Positions 31,131 to 40,880 of a stretch of 42,475 nt of DNA are shown in pieces (position 1 is the first letter of the stretch; the number at the start of each line of letters is the position of its first letter). The notes under the pieces were generated by a model. The model was not told the origin of the DNA, did no database searches, and was given only the letters and a program-made list of their open reading frames with translations. Source of the stretch: Chara braunii (Eukaryota > Streptophyta > Charophyceae > Charales > Characeae); the NCBI GenBank assembly GCA_003427395.1, contig BFEA01000419.1, positions 759,481 through 801,955 on the forward strand, written 5' to 3'. The translations under genes were made by a program, and so were the position numbers.

Positions 31131-31380
31131 AGTAGATCACATTCAAGAAACAATGAAGCAAAGATAGTCCCAACAAAGTATTAACATTGTTTATAGTCCT
31201 CAACGCTGGAGCTGTTACCACTCCCAGTTCACGCGCTGCAAAATGAATGAGCAGATCTTCCTTACTCATCTCCAGCCCAAGAGTCGATGTCAGACTCTCA
31301 AAGGTGGAATAGAGTTTGGATAAGGAGCCGTAAAATTCCTTGAGAGCAGCGCCTGAGCCATACCAGATTGCTCTTTTCTC
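31131..31380 (-). CDS. Unidentified minus-strand open segment
   Basis: The minus strand is open from just after a TGA near 31384 to about 31115. The centre reads LKEFYGSLSKLYSTFESLTS then LGLEMSKEDLLIHFAAREL, regular helix-like sequence. I do not recognise it, and it lacks a good start. It may be a captured exon, a decayed gag piece or chance. It adjoins the plus-strand gypsy insert inside the element 2 leader. Confidence 0.3.
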
Positions 31381-31920
31381 TCAGGGCCAGAAGGACTGGC
31401 GGTCCTTTGGCAGAGCAACCTTTGATATGGAGTCCAAGCTCCATGTCCAGGAAGCACCTTCTGAAGGAAGGAAGGGACCCTCCTCAAAGGGGTGTAGAAG
31501 GAGGAAGGGGGCCATGTTTGTTGTAGCCTCAAGTTCAGATGATGGTGCAGCATCCCAAGGTGGGACCCCTCCATCTGGGACTGCTTCCTCATCTGCTGCA
31601 GATTCTGCTGTTCTTGCCCTGGCTGATGCTTTGATGGGCTTAACCAGGGGTAAAGCCCTAACCCAGAAAGCACCAACCAGCAACAAGGAGAAAGGTAAGG
31701 GACGTGCCTCTTCCCCTAGTGCCCAGAGAGTTCCATTAGCACGTGATGTCCGTTGGCCAGCTGACCCCCTTGATCCTTCCACCTTCCCCTGACATGCACT
31801 CAGGATTCAGGAGGGAGTTTGGAGGAAGAGGAAGGACAGGGGTATCTACCTGAGGTGTGAGGGGGACCACTTTTTAATATGCCTCGCAGGTCCACAGGCA
31901 GGTCTGGTTCAAAAAACTAA
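31340..31920 (+). pseudogene. Gag-like fragment of embedded plus-strand gypsy
   Basis: A Lys/Ser/Ala-rich frame to 31792 is followed, after a stop, by VWRKRKDRGIYLRCEGDHF, which may be a decayed zinc-knuckle region. Together with the protease and RT downstream it makes a gag-pol remnant of a different gypsy lineage, opposite to element 2. Confidence 0.5.
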
Positions 31921-32149
31921 AGCAGAGAGAGGTGGAAGCAGCAGCTGCTTCCACCAGTGCTGATTCACCTTCTGGTGAAGATGAATCTTCACATTCTCTC
32001 GCTGGTTCTTTCTGTAGAGTTGCATCTTCGGGGTCCTGAGCTGGATGAGACGTGGGAGGAGGATGAGTCTCAGTGCCTTGCTGATCATTTCCTGTCCTTG
32101 CAGGAAAGAAAGAAGCACAGGTCAGACCTCATCCTGCTTTGACCCTCCA

Positions 32150-33310
32150 TCATGGGAGCCAAGTTCAAAGGGCTCTTGGACTGTGGGGCCAATCACAACT
32201 TTATGTCTCCCAAGACAGTCAGCAGGCTGCACTTGGATCATAGACTGGTAAAGTTGCGACAACCTATTGAGGTTCGCATTGGCGACTCGTCTACCTGTGA
32301 CCTTTGACAAGCAGGGAGAAATCAGGCATCGCCTGAATTTCTCTGTGTTCTCTGATGTTCCCTTTGACCTTGTGTTCTCTATGTAGTGGCTTGGTACCAC
32401 CAACCCCAGGATCGACTGGTGGATTTCTAGGGTTAAGCTACCTGACCGGCAAGGGGTCTATCACCCATGTATACTTGCTGACGAGTATCATCTGACCAGT
32501 AGATGTTATTGCATGCGTGCTCGCAGTTTCTTAAAATTGTCACGCCAGACTGACCACACACGTCTCTTTGTGGCTTATGTCAAACAGACTGATGTGAAGA
32601 CTGCTCCTTGTCCCTCTCAAATTCAGCAGAATGTTGACCGGTTCTCAGATCTTATGCAGAAGCCGACTGGACTTGTCCATAGGTAGACCAAACATAAGAT
32701 TGAGCTCCTGCCTGGCTCGGTCCCTCCCAAGGGCCGGGTCTACAGGATATCCCCTGCTGAACTTGATGAGCTCAGGAAACAGTTCGAGACCCTTGCCAGC
32801 AAGGGCTGGATCAGGCCCAACACATCTGAATTCGGGGCACCAGTTCTCTTTATTCCAAAGGGAAATGGTGAGTTCAGAATGTGTGTGGACTACAGGGGTC
32901 TCAATAAGATCACGAGGAAGTCCACAGAGCCTCTTCCTCGGATCGATGATCTGTTGGATATGGTGCAGGGCTGCACTGTCTTCAGCAAGATCGACCTCAA
33001 ATCTGGTTACCACCAGATTGAGATGGCTGAAGGCGATGTCCATAAGACAGCCTTCAAGACCATGTATGGTACTTATGAATACCTGGTCATGCCATTCGGT
33101 CTTTGCAATGCCCCTAACACATTCCAAACAGAGAGGCATCACATACTCAGGCCTTACCTGGACAAGTTCGTAGTCGTCTACTTGGATGATATCTTGGTAT
33201 TCAGTCGTTCTGTCCAGGAGCATGCGCAGCGTCTAGCTCTGGTCCTCCAGGCTCCACAGGACAACAAGCAACCAGAGGATCATAACACATACATGGGCAA
33301 CCCTTAGGTG
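32150..33310 (+). pseudogene. Protease and RT fragment of embedded plus-strand gypsy
   Basis: Protease: AKFKGLLDCGANHNFMSPKT (D-C-G). After stops, RT: GRVYRISPAELDELRKQFETL, GWIRPNTSEFGAPVLFIPKG, CVDYRGLNKIT, FSKIDLKSGYHQIEM, MPFGLCNAPNTFQ and VVVYLDDILVFSRS. It ends shortly after the YLDD block, near 33255, so palm/thumb, RNase H and integrase are missing. This is a truncated copy inside the leader of element 2. The catalytic YLDD is intact. Confidence 0.85.
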
Positions 33311-33840
33311 CACGACACTTACCTGAGTGGCCCGGACTCTGAGATGAAGTATAACTCACCCCCCTTCGTCATGTGGTCTTCCTAACCCTATTCGCTACGT
33401 CTACGCTCGTGTCCTATCATGTAGGAGGGTCTCACTTCCAACACCGAAGTGCAACGACGGATGCCCCGTCGATGCTGAAGAACAAAGTAGCAACTTGCAG
33501 TCCGTAGTTGCAAAATGGCTACCTCCCTTAAGATCGCCTACTTGAGGGAGGCCCTCAAGTCCCCAAGTGTCTCCCTTAGGTCAGATTCCAGGTGCGAGTG
33601 CCTCTCACTTCCGCCTCTCTCAACTTGTCACATGAACTCCTCTTGATGTGTCTCGCCACCACATACTTACTCTCAAACAACCTGGTCAGGTTCAATGCGG
33701 ACCCAGCAGGACCAAACCAGGTGGGGGCCGCTTGCCCAAGCCACGCTGCCCCACTTCCCACTTCGGACCAACCCTGGTTAGCCCTTATCACTTAGGTTAG
33801 GGTTAGGGTGGATACGTCAACTCTCACCAGCATGTAGAAT
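33311..33840 (-). other. Element 2 leader near the PBS
   Basis: No coding signal. Contains two adjacent TTAGGG units near 33795, too few to call a telomeric tract. Confidence 0.45.
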
Positions 33841-33854
33841 CCGCTCTGATACTA
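33841..33854 (-). other. Element 2 primer-binding site (initiator Met tRNA type)
   Basis: The minus strand TAGTATCAGAGCGG starts 1 nt inside the 5' LTR border. It differs from the standard TGGTATCAGAGC at one base. Confidence 0.75.
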
Positions 33855-33855
33855 A

Positions 33856-33953
33856 TGTTATGATCCTGGCCAGTTTCGACGTACACATTCATCAGATAGT
33901 ACAATGCCGTCCAATTGCAGAAAGAAATGAATGAACTTGAGAGGAGAGAGAGG

Positions 33954-33985
<32 letters not shown>

Positions 33986-35119
33986 AAAGAAGAAGAAGAT
34001 GATGTACACCAGCATAGACAAATGATAAAGCTCTTCTTCTTTGCCAAACACTCTCCTCCTCCTTCACTTCTCCTCTCTTATTCACACAAGAACTAGTAGT
34101 ACAATGTTGAATGGCTGAACCAGAATCAATGTCCGAATCCCTCCTCTACTGCAGGTATCACTTGAGGTCCACCATAGCCATGGCCGCCTCCCTCACTCTT
34201 CACTCTCACAGGCCGAGGATATGGCGGACTACTCGGCCCTTGCCCTGATGTGCAAGGACCAGGCAAAGCAGCTATGGCTGCTCTACCTCAGGCCGTCATG
34301 CCTGACTCTGCCTCGAAGCTTCTTGGTGTAGCTCTGCTCCCATGGGGATGTTCCTGTTGCAGCGCCCACCATAGCCAGGTAAGTACCTCAGGCGCTCCCC
34401 CTTCCTCCTGGTCGTCTTCCTCCTCCTTGTCCTTCCTCCTTCCCCACCAGCGCTGCTCCAAGCTAGCGCTGCTCCAGCCAGTGCTCCAACCAGTGTGTCG
34501 CCAAACTTGCACACCGACAATGAGGCTGGGCTCTTCGCCCAGCCTGGAGATAGAGCGGCCTGCTTGCCTCTGGGCGGTGACTTCCAGGCCGCTCGGCCGT
34601 CCAAGCAACTGGTACCTCCTCCCTTTCGGAGGGAAACATCATTGCAGACTCTGATATTGGCCGTACAGGCCCTAGTCTCAGACTGGTTGGACTGGTACCC
34701 GCCTAGACCTAGCCTACAACTACTGGGCGTCTCAAAATGCCACTTTTGTCTTCTTCTGCTTGGCCTCCAGTACCCGCGCATCTACCTCTTCAGGGTGCGG
34801 TACCGGCCTACCTGCTACTTGAGTGTTTTCCCCCGCTGCAATTCTCAATGTCACGACCACAGGTAAGTACCGGCCCTGAGGGCCCAACGAACGAACAAGT
34901 GCCCTTGCGGGTCACACATACACTCAAGCGAACCAACACTCAGACAGACATGCAGACCAGCAAGCGTGCACGCACACACAGACATGCAGACCAGCAAGCG
35001 TGTACACACACAGACTTAGAGAACTTAGTAGCGAGCGGGAAACTCAGCAACGCATTCAGTCCATGAGCAAAACTCAGAAATCAAGTGTGTCTCAGTCCGT
35101 GTTTGGTCGGGTCATCACA
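33856..35119 (-). repeat. Element 2, 5' LTR
   Basis: A 1264-bp partner of 21854-23097, with an expanded GAA tract (33957-33999) and a duplicated 24-27-bp unit (CAGACATGCAGACCAGC) near 34940-35010. Confidence 0.88.
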
Positions 35120-35123
35120 GTAG
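35120..35123. repeat. Target-site duplication GTAG, right copy (element 2)
   Basis: Repeats 21850-21853. Confidence 0.65.
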
Positions 35124-35286
35124 GTTAGAACAGCAGGATCATAATTTGCATGTCGGGGACTCGGATACCTCTTCGGCCTCTCGTCGATCTATCAAGCTTA
35201 TATGTACAATACGCTGGAATTCTCCAATTATGAAATGAAAGGTTTGTTTCGTTTGATAGAGGAACATTTTAATTATAATCACATTA

Positions 35287-35337
35287 CAGGAGAAAGGGGT
35301 TCGAACCCTTAAGCTATGGTTTTGGAGTGCTTTGAAG
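35287..35337 (-). pseudogene. tRNA-like 3' half, possibly Trp (CCA)
   Basis: On the minus strand CTCCAAAACCA looks like an anticodon loop with CCA and its 3' stem. It is followed by a perfect 5-bp T-stem with the classical TTCGAAC loop (AAGGG-TTCGAAC-CCCTT) and TCTCCTG as an acceptor 3' strand. The 5' half is missing: gypsy RNase H sequence begins immediately beyond. The AT-rich flank (35190-35285) suggests an organellar origin. Tentative. Confidence 0.35.
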
Positions 35338-36150
35338 CACTGGAAATGCTATCTCCGTGGTAGACATTGTGAATGACAATGAGACACTTCATCAGTGGAT
35401 TAGGACACAACCACACCTTTCTGATACATTGAAGAGACGGGTGCAAGTCGTTGACATATTTGACTCCATCGTGACTCATCAGGAAGGCAAGTATAATGTG
35501 GTTGCTGAGATGCTGTTATTAGGCTGTTAAGGACAGTTGACTTCTTCATAGGGGACAAGTGCACCAACTGATAATTGATGCTTATGCAAGCGATGACATA
35601 CACAGTGAAATCATCGGATGCCTTGAGGACAAGGGTAAGAACGTGAGCAAGGAGTATAGAATGATCGATGGCTTGTTATTCCTAGTAAGGAAGGGATTTG
35701 AAAGACTCTGTGTTCTTAGTAAAGAGACTCTCAGAACTCTGTTCGTAGGAGACTGCCATGACACTGCGGTGCACTTTGTATTCAAAAATACCTATTCTAA
35801 TCTGTTACAGCAGTTCTGGTGGCTAGGTATAAAAAAAAAGAGGATGCTCATGCGTACGTAGAGAGCCGTTGCCAATGGGATAAACCCTGTACACAGGCAA
35901 CCCTAGGCTTACTTGAGCCTTTCCTATTCCTTCTGGACCAGGCGAATCAGTAGCCATGAATTGTATGGATCTGTTTGTCACCGGTAGGTGTGGAAGCAGG
36001 CATATTAATGGTGATAGATAAATTCTCCAACTTTGCGAGATTCGTACCCTTATCGGACGTAGTAAGGACATATTTGGTAATAGAATTTTGGTTTTCCTAG
36101 TCGATCGCGAGTGACAGGGACCTGCGATTCACAAGTGAGCAATGATGATA
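35338..36150 (+). pseudogene. Gypsy RNase H and integrase fragment
   Basis: Frames in order give ALKHWKCYLRGRH, NDNETLHQWIRTQPHLSDTL, QVVDIFDS..EGKYNVVAEML (RNase H), then YRMIDGLLFLVRKG, LFVGDCHDTAVHF and NLLQQFWWLG (integrase zinc-finger region), ALGLLEP-like, ILMVIDKFSNFARFVPL and SIASDRDLRFTSEQ (second catalytic Asp). Multiple stops. It is related to the fragment at 21661 but overlaps it in content, so it is probably a separate copy. Confidence 0.8.
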
Positions 36151-36205
36151 ATCCTTGACGAAGAGGTATGGAACGGAACTGACAATGAGTTCAGGGTATC
36201 AGCCG

Positions 36206-36413
36206 TAAACCACCAGTACAGCCGAGCCTAAATCCACAAACCTTCGCACTGCCCTCTGCGCCAAGTTTTGCTGAAATGCCAGTGCGGCGTTTTTGTTTTT
36301 GTTTTCGCTGGTGGCGCCAGCTATCTTGGCCCGGTTGCCCCGGGCCTCCGAAATTTTATGGGAGGCTTGATTGTGATTCTCAAGTTGGCTGGGGCTGTGT
36401 ACTGGTGGTTTAA
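36206..36413. mobile_element. Small TIR element, copy 2
   Basis: TAAACCACCAGTACAGCC at 36206-36223 pairs with GGCTGTGTACTGGTGGTTTA at 36393-36412, apart from a 2-base insertion. About 208 bp and non-coding. It shares the termini of 20431-20588 but little interior sequence. Confidence 0.5.
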
Positions 36414-37000
36414 ACAAACGGCCAGGCTGAATAGTGAACAGGCAAGTACCATCAAAGAGTTCTCGCTCAGACTACTTTTAATGGGGGGCTGCTGAATACG
36501 GTTGACTGAATTGAAAAGGGGTGCTTCAAAATGGGATAGGGAATACTGGCAGCTCCATGGGACAACTGAGAGCCGGATTGACAAGTGGAAAGGCCACAGC
36601 CCTGGGAACAATGGTTGGAATTCTCAGTGTTGTAAGATGTATCAATGGGATGCTGGACCCGGTTTTCAGCAGGTGCCGCTCCCGCCCAATAGATGGAGCA
36701 GCCCGGCAGATAAGTCCTCAATTCTGACGGTTCTCTTACCACCGCCGGGATAGAGAGCTTACACAAGGGCTTTTTTTTGCAAAAAAAGAAAAAGAAAAAA
36801 GGACTACTTTTTAATGGGCCGCGCCACACTTGCTGCCGTGCAATATGAAGGCAACGCTGAAGGGGCCGAGTATACCCTTCTGGCCCCTTTATAGCCGTAA
36901 AAACATAATTTAATATCATGTGGCCTAATGGACCATGGATCAGATATTGAACTGATCAGAACAGCAACTACACTTGATCTATTCCAATTTTTCTTTTTAG
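36414..37000. other. Unassigned sequence before the LINE
   Basis: Short open frames on both strands without recognisable domains. An A-rich run lies near 36779-36801. It might include the decayed 5' part of the LINE. Confidence 0.35.
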
Positions 37001-38341
37001 CCAAAAGGCCGAGAAAGCTCTAGGAAGCTAGCGTTGATAAGGAAACAAAGAAAGCAACCATTAGAATTTGCACTAAAAATAACTGAATCTAACCTGATAA
37101 ACAACCCCGCCTCTCAACTATATATCGAGATCTTCGACAAGGCTCGAGAGGAATTGGCCATGTGGAAATGGTGGGATCTGAAAGGCCTTCAGATAAGAGC
37201 AAGAATGTGCGAATACGAACTAAGCGACTCAATGACTAGACACTTCTTTGCTCGAATCAAAGCCAACTCAAGAGCTGGCACGATAGAAGGCCTGAGGTCA
37301 CACACATCTCCTGAAATTGTCAAATCAGATAGTGAAGGGATGATGGAGATAGCCAACAATTTCTACAAGGAGCTATACCAGTCCAAGAATGGAGCACCAA
37401 TACCCATCAACGTCAGAGAGGCAAGGCAGAAAATGGTACACTACCTAGAGCGAACAATATCACCTGACCAGGCTGAAGCTCTTGACAAACCGTTCACATT
37501 AGAAGAAATACTCAGGGCTCTACAAAGCATGAACAACAATAAAACCCCAGGAATCAACGGGTTAACAAAAGAGTCCTGTGAAAAATTTTGGCCCTTGCTA
37601 GGAAGTGACTTACTTAACTTCTATAATGACAGTTGGTCCAAGGGGGGGCTGGGTAATCTTCTCAGCAGCAGCGTGATCGCACTACTGTACAAAAAGGGTG
37701 AAAAAGACGACATTAGAAATTACAGGCCCATATCACTGCTAACCCTCCTATACAAGATCCTGGCTAAGACCCTGTCTAATCGGATCATTAAGATCACCAA
37801 CAAATGCTTCCACATTGACCGAACAGGATTCATCCCGGGCCGTTATATTCTGGACAATGTATGGACATTGAATGAGTCAGTGAGAAAAATCAGAGAAAGG
37901 AAAATAAATGCCGCCATTCTTTTCTTTGATTTCGAGAAAGTATACGATCAAGTCAACTGGGACTTTATGGAAGCGAGCATGGAAAGAATGGGAGTCGGAC
38001 CGAACTTCAGAAAGTGGGTAAGGATACTCTACAAGGATGCAGTTGGCTGTGTCCAAGTCAATGGACTGTTGTCTGATTGCTATCCGATATCCCGCTCGGT
38101 CCGTCAAGGGGACCCTCTAGCGCCGTCAATCTTCCTTTTCGTAATGGAGGCAATCGCATCCTTCCTGCGCAAGGATCCATCAATTCAGAGACTATCCAGC
38201 ACCGATGTAGGCTCGGCCCATCAGATGGATTTCCCTGCAGCTATCATGTTCGCCGATGATTTAACGGTCCTGATTAGAGCATCAGACTCCTCCTTTAGAA
38301 CACTAGCCAAAGCAATGGAAGCATTCAGGTTAGCCTCATAA
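37001..38341 (+). CDS. LINE ORF2, reverse transcriptase domain
   Basis: Open from after a TAG at 36998. The N-terminal part is helical (KWWDLKGLQIRARMCEYE, HFFARIKAN), followed by non-LTR RT blocks: MNNNKTPGINGLTKESCEKF, SSVIALLYKKGEKDDIRNYR, PISLLTLLYKILAK, RTGFIPGRYILDN, LFFDFEKVYDQVNWDF, RQGDPLAPSIFLFVMEA and the catalytic FADD in IMFADDLTVLI. Such elements copy their RNA at a nicked genomic target. The upstream endonuclease domain is missing, so the copy is 5'-truncated. The frame ends at a TAA at 38339-38341, after which homology continues in the same frame. Confidence 0.92.
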   Translation, partial: PKGRESSRKLALIRKQRKQPLEFALKITESNLINNPASQLYIEIFDKAREELAMWKWWDLKGLQIRARMCEYELSDSMTRHFFARIKANSRAGTIEGLRSHTSPEIVKSDSEGMMEIANNFYKELYQSKNGAPIPINVREARQKMVHYLERTISPDQAEALDKPFTLEEILRALQSMNNNKTPGINGLTKESCEKFWPLLGSDLLNFYNDSWSKGGLGNLLSSSVIALLYKKGEKDDIRNYRPISLLTLLYKILAKTLSNRIIKITNKCFHIDRTGFIPGRYILDNVWTLNESVRKIRERKINAAILFFDFEKVYDQVNWDFMEASMERMGVGPNFRKWVRILYKDAVGCVQVNGLLSDCYPISRSVRQGDPLAPSIFLFVMEAIASFLRKDPSIQRLSSTDVGSAHQMDFPAAIMFADDLTVLIRASDSSFRTLAKAMEAFRLAS

Positions 38342-39799
38342 ATGAGGATCAATTGGGGGAAAACAATTGGCTGGTGGCTCTCCGATGACGAACCCCTTTC
38401 TCTCCAAGGATGTGAGGCGGCTATGACATGGCAAAAACCGGATACACCCACACGCTATCTAGGTATCCTGATGACGAAAGGATTGGCGCCCCAAATGGGC
38501 CCTTCCATGCTGGCCAAACAGATTAACAAAATCGGAAGGTGGAGCAACGCTTTCACTTCCCTTATCGGCCGAGCGCTGGTTCTCAACACGCCGGTCTTCT
38601 CAATGATGTGGTATATTGCTTCTATCTGGACAGTTCCCGACAGCTCGATTAAGGAACTGAACATACGAGTTAGGATCTACCTATGGACAGGAGACCCCAA
38701 CAAAGATAAGGGCATATCTAAGATAGCCTGGCACTACGTCACAAGGGAGCCACGAAATGGGGGCCTAGGAATCATTGACCCTGGAACTGAAACGAAAGCT
38801 CTGCAAATTAAATGGATCATCAAACTGCTGATGAATCCGGACAGTGCCTGGAACAACTTGGCACTGGACAGTATTAGATCGATAGCTCCGGTTCCCTCCC
38901 CGAATGACATGTCAGGCCTATTTTGGGTAATGAACAAAGAATGGGTAATATCTACAGGTCGGAGGAATCGGACGAGGAATAACAGACCCGAAGACCATCG
39001 GCCACCCACCCCCTACTGGCCGGCACTGCTTCGATCGTGGAGGAAAATAATCCCTAACAAGATAAACAATCCCAAATCTAAAGATGAAGTTCTAAGACAA
39101 CCGCTCTTCGGGAATGAATGGCTAACAAACGAGGCCAATAACCCACTTTTCCTTGAACAGAGGTGGCTATCTTGGATCAAAAACGGTATTTGGAAAGTAG
39201 ACCACCTGTGGATGGAGGACAGAAAAGACTGGATAACGGAACAAGAAGCCAGTGTCCGACTGAAAGGTTGTCACAGACATGAGACCAATCTCCAATACAT
39301 ACTCATTCGTATCCCGCAAGAATGGAAAGATATCCTGGTAAAAGATGAGTCCTGGAGACCGGGCGAATGGGGTCTTTTGATTCAAGACACATCCCCTACT
39401 AGAGCCTATCAATTCTCTCACATGCAGCAAGGCTCTCACACCAGAGCTATTTTCTACTCCTTCCCGGTTTCCTTCACCAATACGGACATGCCAGCTATTC
39501 TCAACAACAATGTAGAAACATCTATACTGGATTCCTTCCTCCTTAGAAAAGTAAGGGTCCTAGGTTCATGGCCAAAGGCAATTTTCAGACCGGACACGGC
39601 AATCCGTTCCTTGGAGTTCGACCCAGCAGAGTGGGCCTGGAAACCAAATTCTACCAGCAACTTCAAGTCAAAAGTCCCGATCCACGACTACTCAGTCAAA
39701 CTTGGGTACAGACTGTCTCTGAAGACCAAAAATCCAGATCCGATCATCAAAAACAGATGGCGGAATCTCGTGGGTCAAGAAGCAGACAAAATCACGTGA
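38342..39799 (+). CDS. LINE ORF2, post-RT (thumb/connector) region
   Basis: Continues the RT frame directly after the single TAA. It begins RINWGKTIGWWLSD (the usual SGL.IN..KS block), then TRYLGILMTKG, IGRWSNAFTSLIGRALVLNTPVF, IRVRIYLWTGDPNKDKGISKIAW and RNGGLGIIDPGTETKALQIKWI. These are typical of plant non-LTR RT C-terminal sequence. Length and openness (485 codons) show the copy decayed only recently. It ends at TGA 39797. Confidence 0.88.
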   Translation: MRINWGKTIGWWLSDDEPLSLQGCEAAMTWQKPDTPTRYLGILMTKGLAPQMGPSMLAKQINKIGRWSNAFTSLIGRALVLNTPVFSMMWYIASIWTVPDSSIKELNIRVRIYLWTGDPNKDKGISKIAWHYVTREPRNGGLGIIDPGTETKALQIKWIIKLLMNPDSAWNNLALDSIRSIAPVPSPNDMSGLFWVMNKEWVISTGRRNRTRNNRPEDHRPPTPYWPALLRSWRKIIPNKINNPKSKDEVLRQPLFGNEWLTNEANNPLFLEQRWLSWIKNGIWKVDHLWMEDRKDWITEQEASVRLKGCHRHETNLQYILIRIPQEWKDILVKDESWRPGEWGLLIQDTSPTRAYQFSHMQQGSHTRAIFYSFPVSFTNTDMPAILNNNVETSILDSFLLRKVRVLGSWPKAIFRPDTAIRSLEFDPAEWAWKPNSTSNFKSKVPIHDYSVKLGYRLSLKTKNPDPIIKNRWRNLVGQEADKIT

Positions 39800-40462
39800 A
39801 TCCACTGGGAAAAATTCAAACGCATCAGACCAATCAAGATTTGCAATGGCTGATTGTATACGCAGCCCTGCCAGAGAACCAATGGCTGTACATTAGACGA
39901 AAAATCACAGACCCAAACAGCTCGGAATTATGTAGTCTGTTCTGAAGGCTCGGTAGAAGACCTAGTCCACTGCCTAGTGCTCTGTAAAGAGGCGACCGAA
40001 TACTGGACGAGAGCTTCTTCACTCTGGAACTCCCTCTTCTCTTCCCCCTTCCCCAAACAACCCATTCAGCTGCTCCTCTTGACTAACATCCCTGTTCAGG
40101 CTCGGAAGGCTGAGAGGTCCTGGTTTGAACTCATCAGGAAGGTGACTCTATGGGTCATATGGAAGGAGAGATGCAGCCGAACAATTGAAGGACGGTCCAA
40201 TCCACGGGAGAAAGTGTGGTTTGAAACTAAAACAATGATTCAAGCCGAGATCCTTTGCAGATGGCAGAAGACCAAACGAGCCTGGACCGAAGACGAAGAT
40301 CAGCGGAACAAGGAAAGGCAGAGATTCTACAGGACCTGGCTGGTTGATGGCAAGATTGGAGAACTGCGACAGAACCGGGTATGCTGGGAGAAATGGCATA
40401 ATTCAATTCCAGAAAGGGACTTCCAACATCAGACGTCGCTGGAAGGCTTAACCACGTCCTAG
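39800..40462 (+). CDS. LINE ORF2 C-terminal zinc-binding (zf-RVT) region
   Basis: After the TGA the same protein continues briefly (WEKFKRIRPIKICNG) and then, in a shifted frame, gives YVVCSEGSVEDLVHCLVLCKEATEYW. This is the C..E...HL...C pattern of the reverse-transcriptase zinc-binding domain. A basic helical tail (LWVIWKERCSRTIE, RWQKTKRAW) runs to TAG/TGA near 40460. Two lesions separate it from the upstream frame. The last part of the same LINE. Confidence 0.8.
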
Positions 40463-40880
40463 GCTGCAAGAGGATAAACATAACCCAGGGGGTACAGATG
40501 ACGTGGAACAAGGAGGACACGAACGGAGCCACAAAGGATGGTCCCTCCTCAGAGATCCGGAAGCTAACGAGCTCCCTGCCAGGGTCCAATTTTGACGACC
40601 GGACGACAAGACTGCAGACTGAGGGTGTAGGTTCCAAAGATATACGGTTGACTGTCCAAAGGGGGGCAATAGTGGTGTATAGGGAAGGACCAGGTTGGAT
40701 AAGGACAACAGGCGTGCTCTTTCTAGGGTCAAATGCTTTATCTGACAGATCTGGATTCTGGATCTGAGAGGAAAGAGAGGGACAAGGCAAGCTGACAGTC
40801 AATCCTGCCGGGGTGGAGCAATCAATGCTGCTCAGGGGTCCTTCGGCCAGACGGAAGGAAGCGTGTGTGATTGATAATTG
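40463..40880 (+). other. Probable LINE 3' untranslated region
   Basis: Non-coding sequence following the zf-RVT frame. No clear poly-A tail or target duplication, so the 3' border is uncertain. Confidence 0.4.

Larger units (their letters stand above)
21854..35119 (-). mobile_element. Element 2: old 13.3-kb Ty3/gypsy chromovirus with insert
   Basis: Related LTRs at 21854-23097 and 33856-35119 in the same orientation flank a minus-strand gag and pol. A primer-binding site adjoins the right LTR, a polypurine tract adjoins the left LTR, and GTAG duplications lie outside. The LTRs differ visibly, roughly one change per 10-20 bases where compared, and every coding region has stops and frameshifts, so the copy is much older than element 1. 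Its length is inflated by a gag-region duplication (about 26650-29920) and an embedded plus-strand gypsy fragment (about 31340-33310). Confidence 0.88.

Noticed and set aside
33795-33808. TTAGGGTTAGGG as an interstitial telomere
   Set aside because: Only two units in a retrotransposon leader, within chance expectation.
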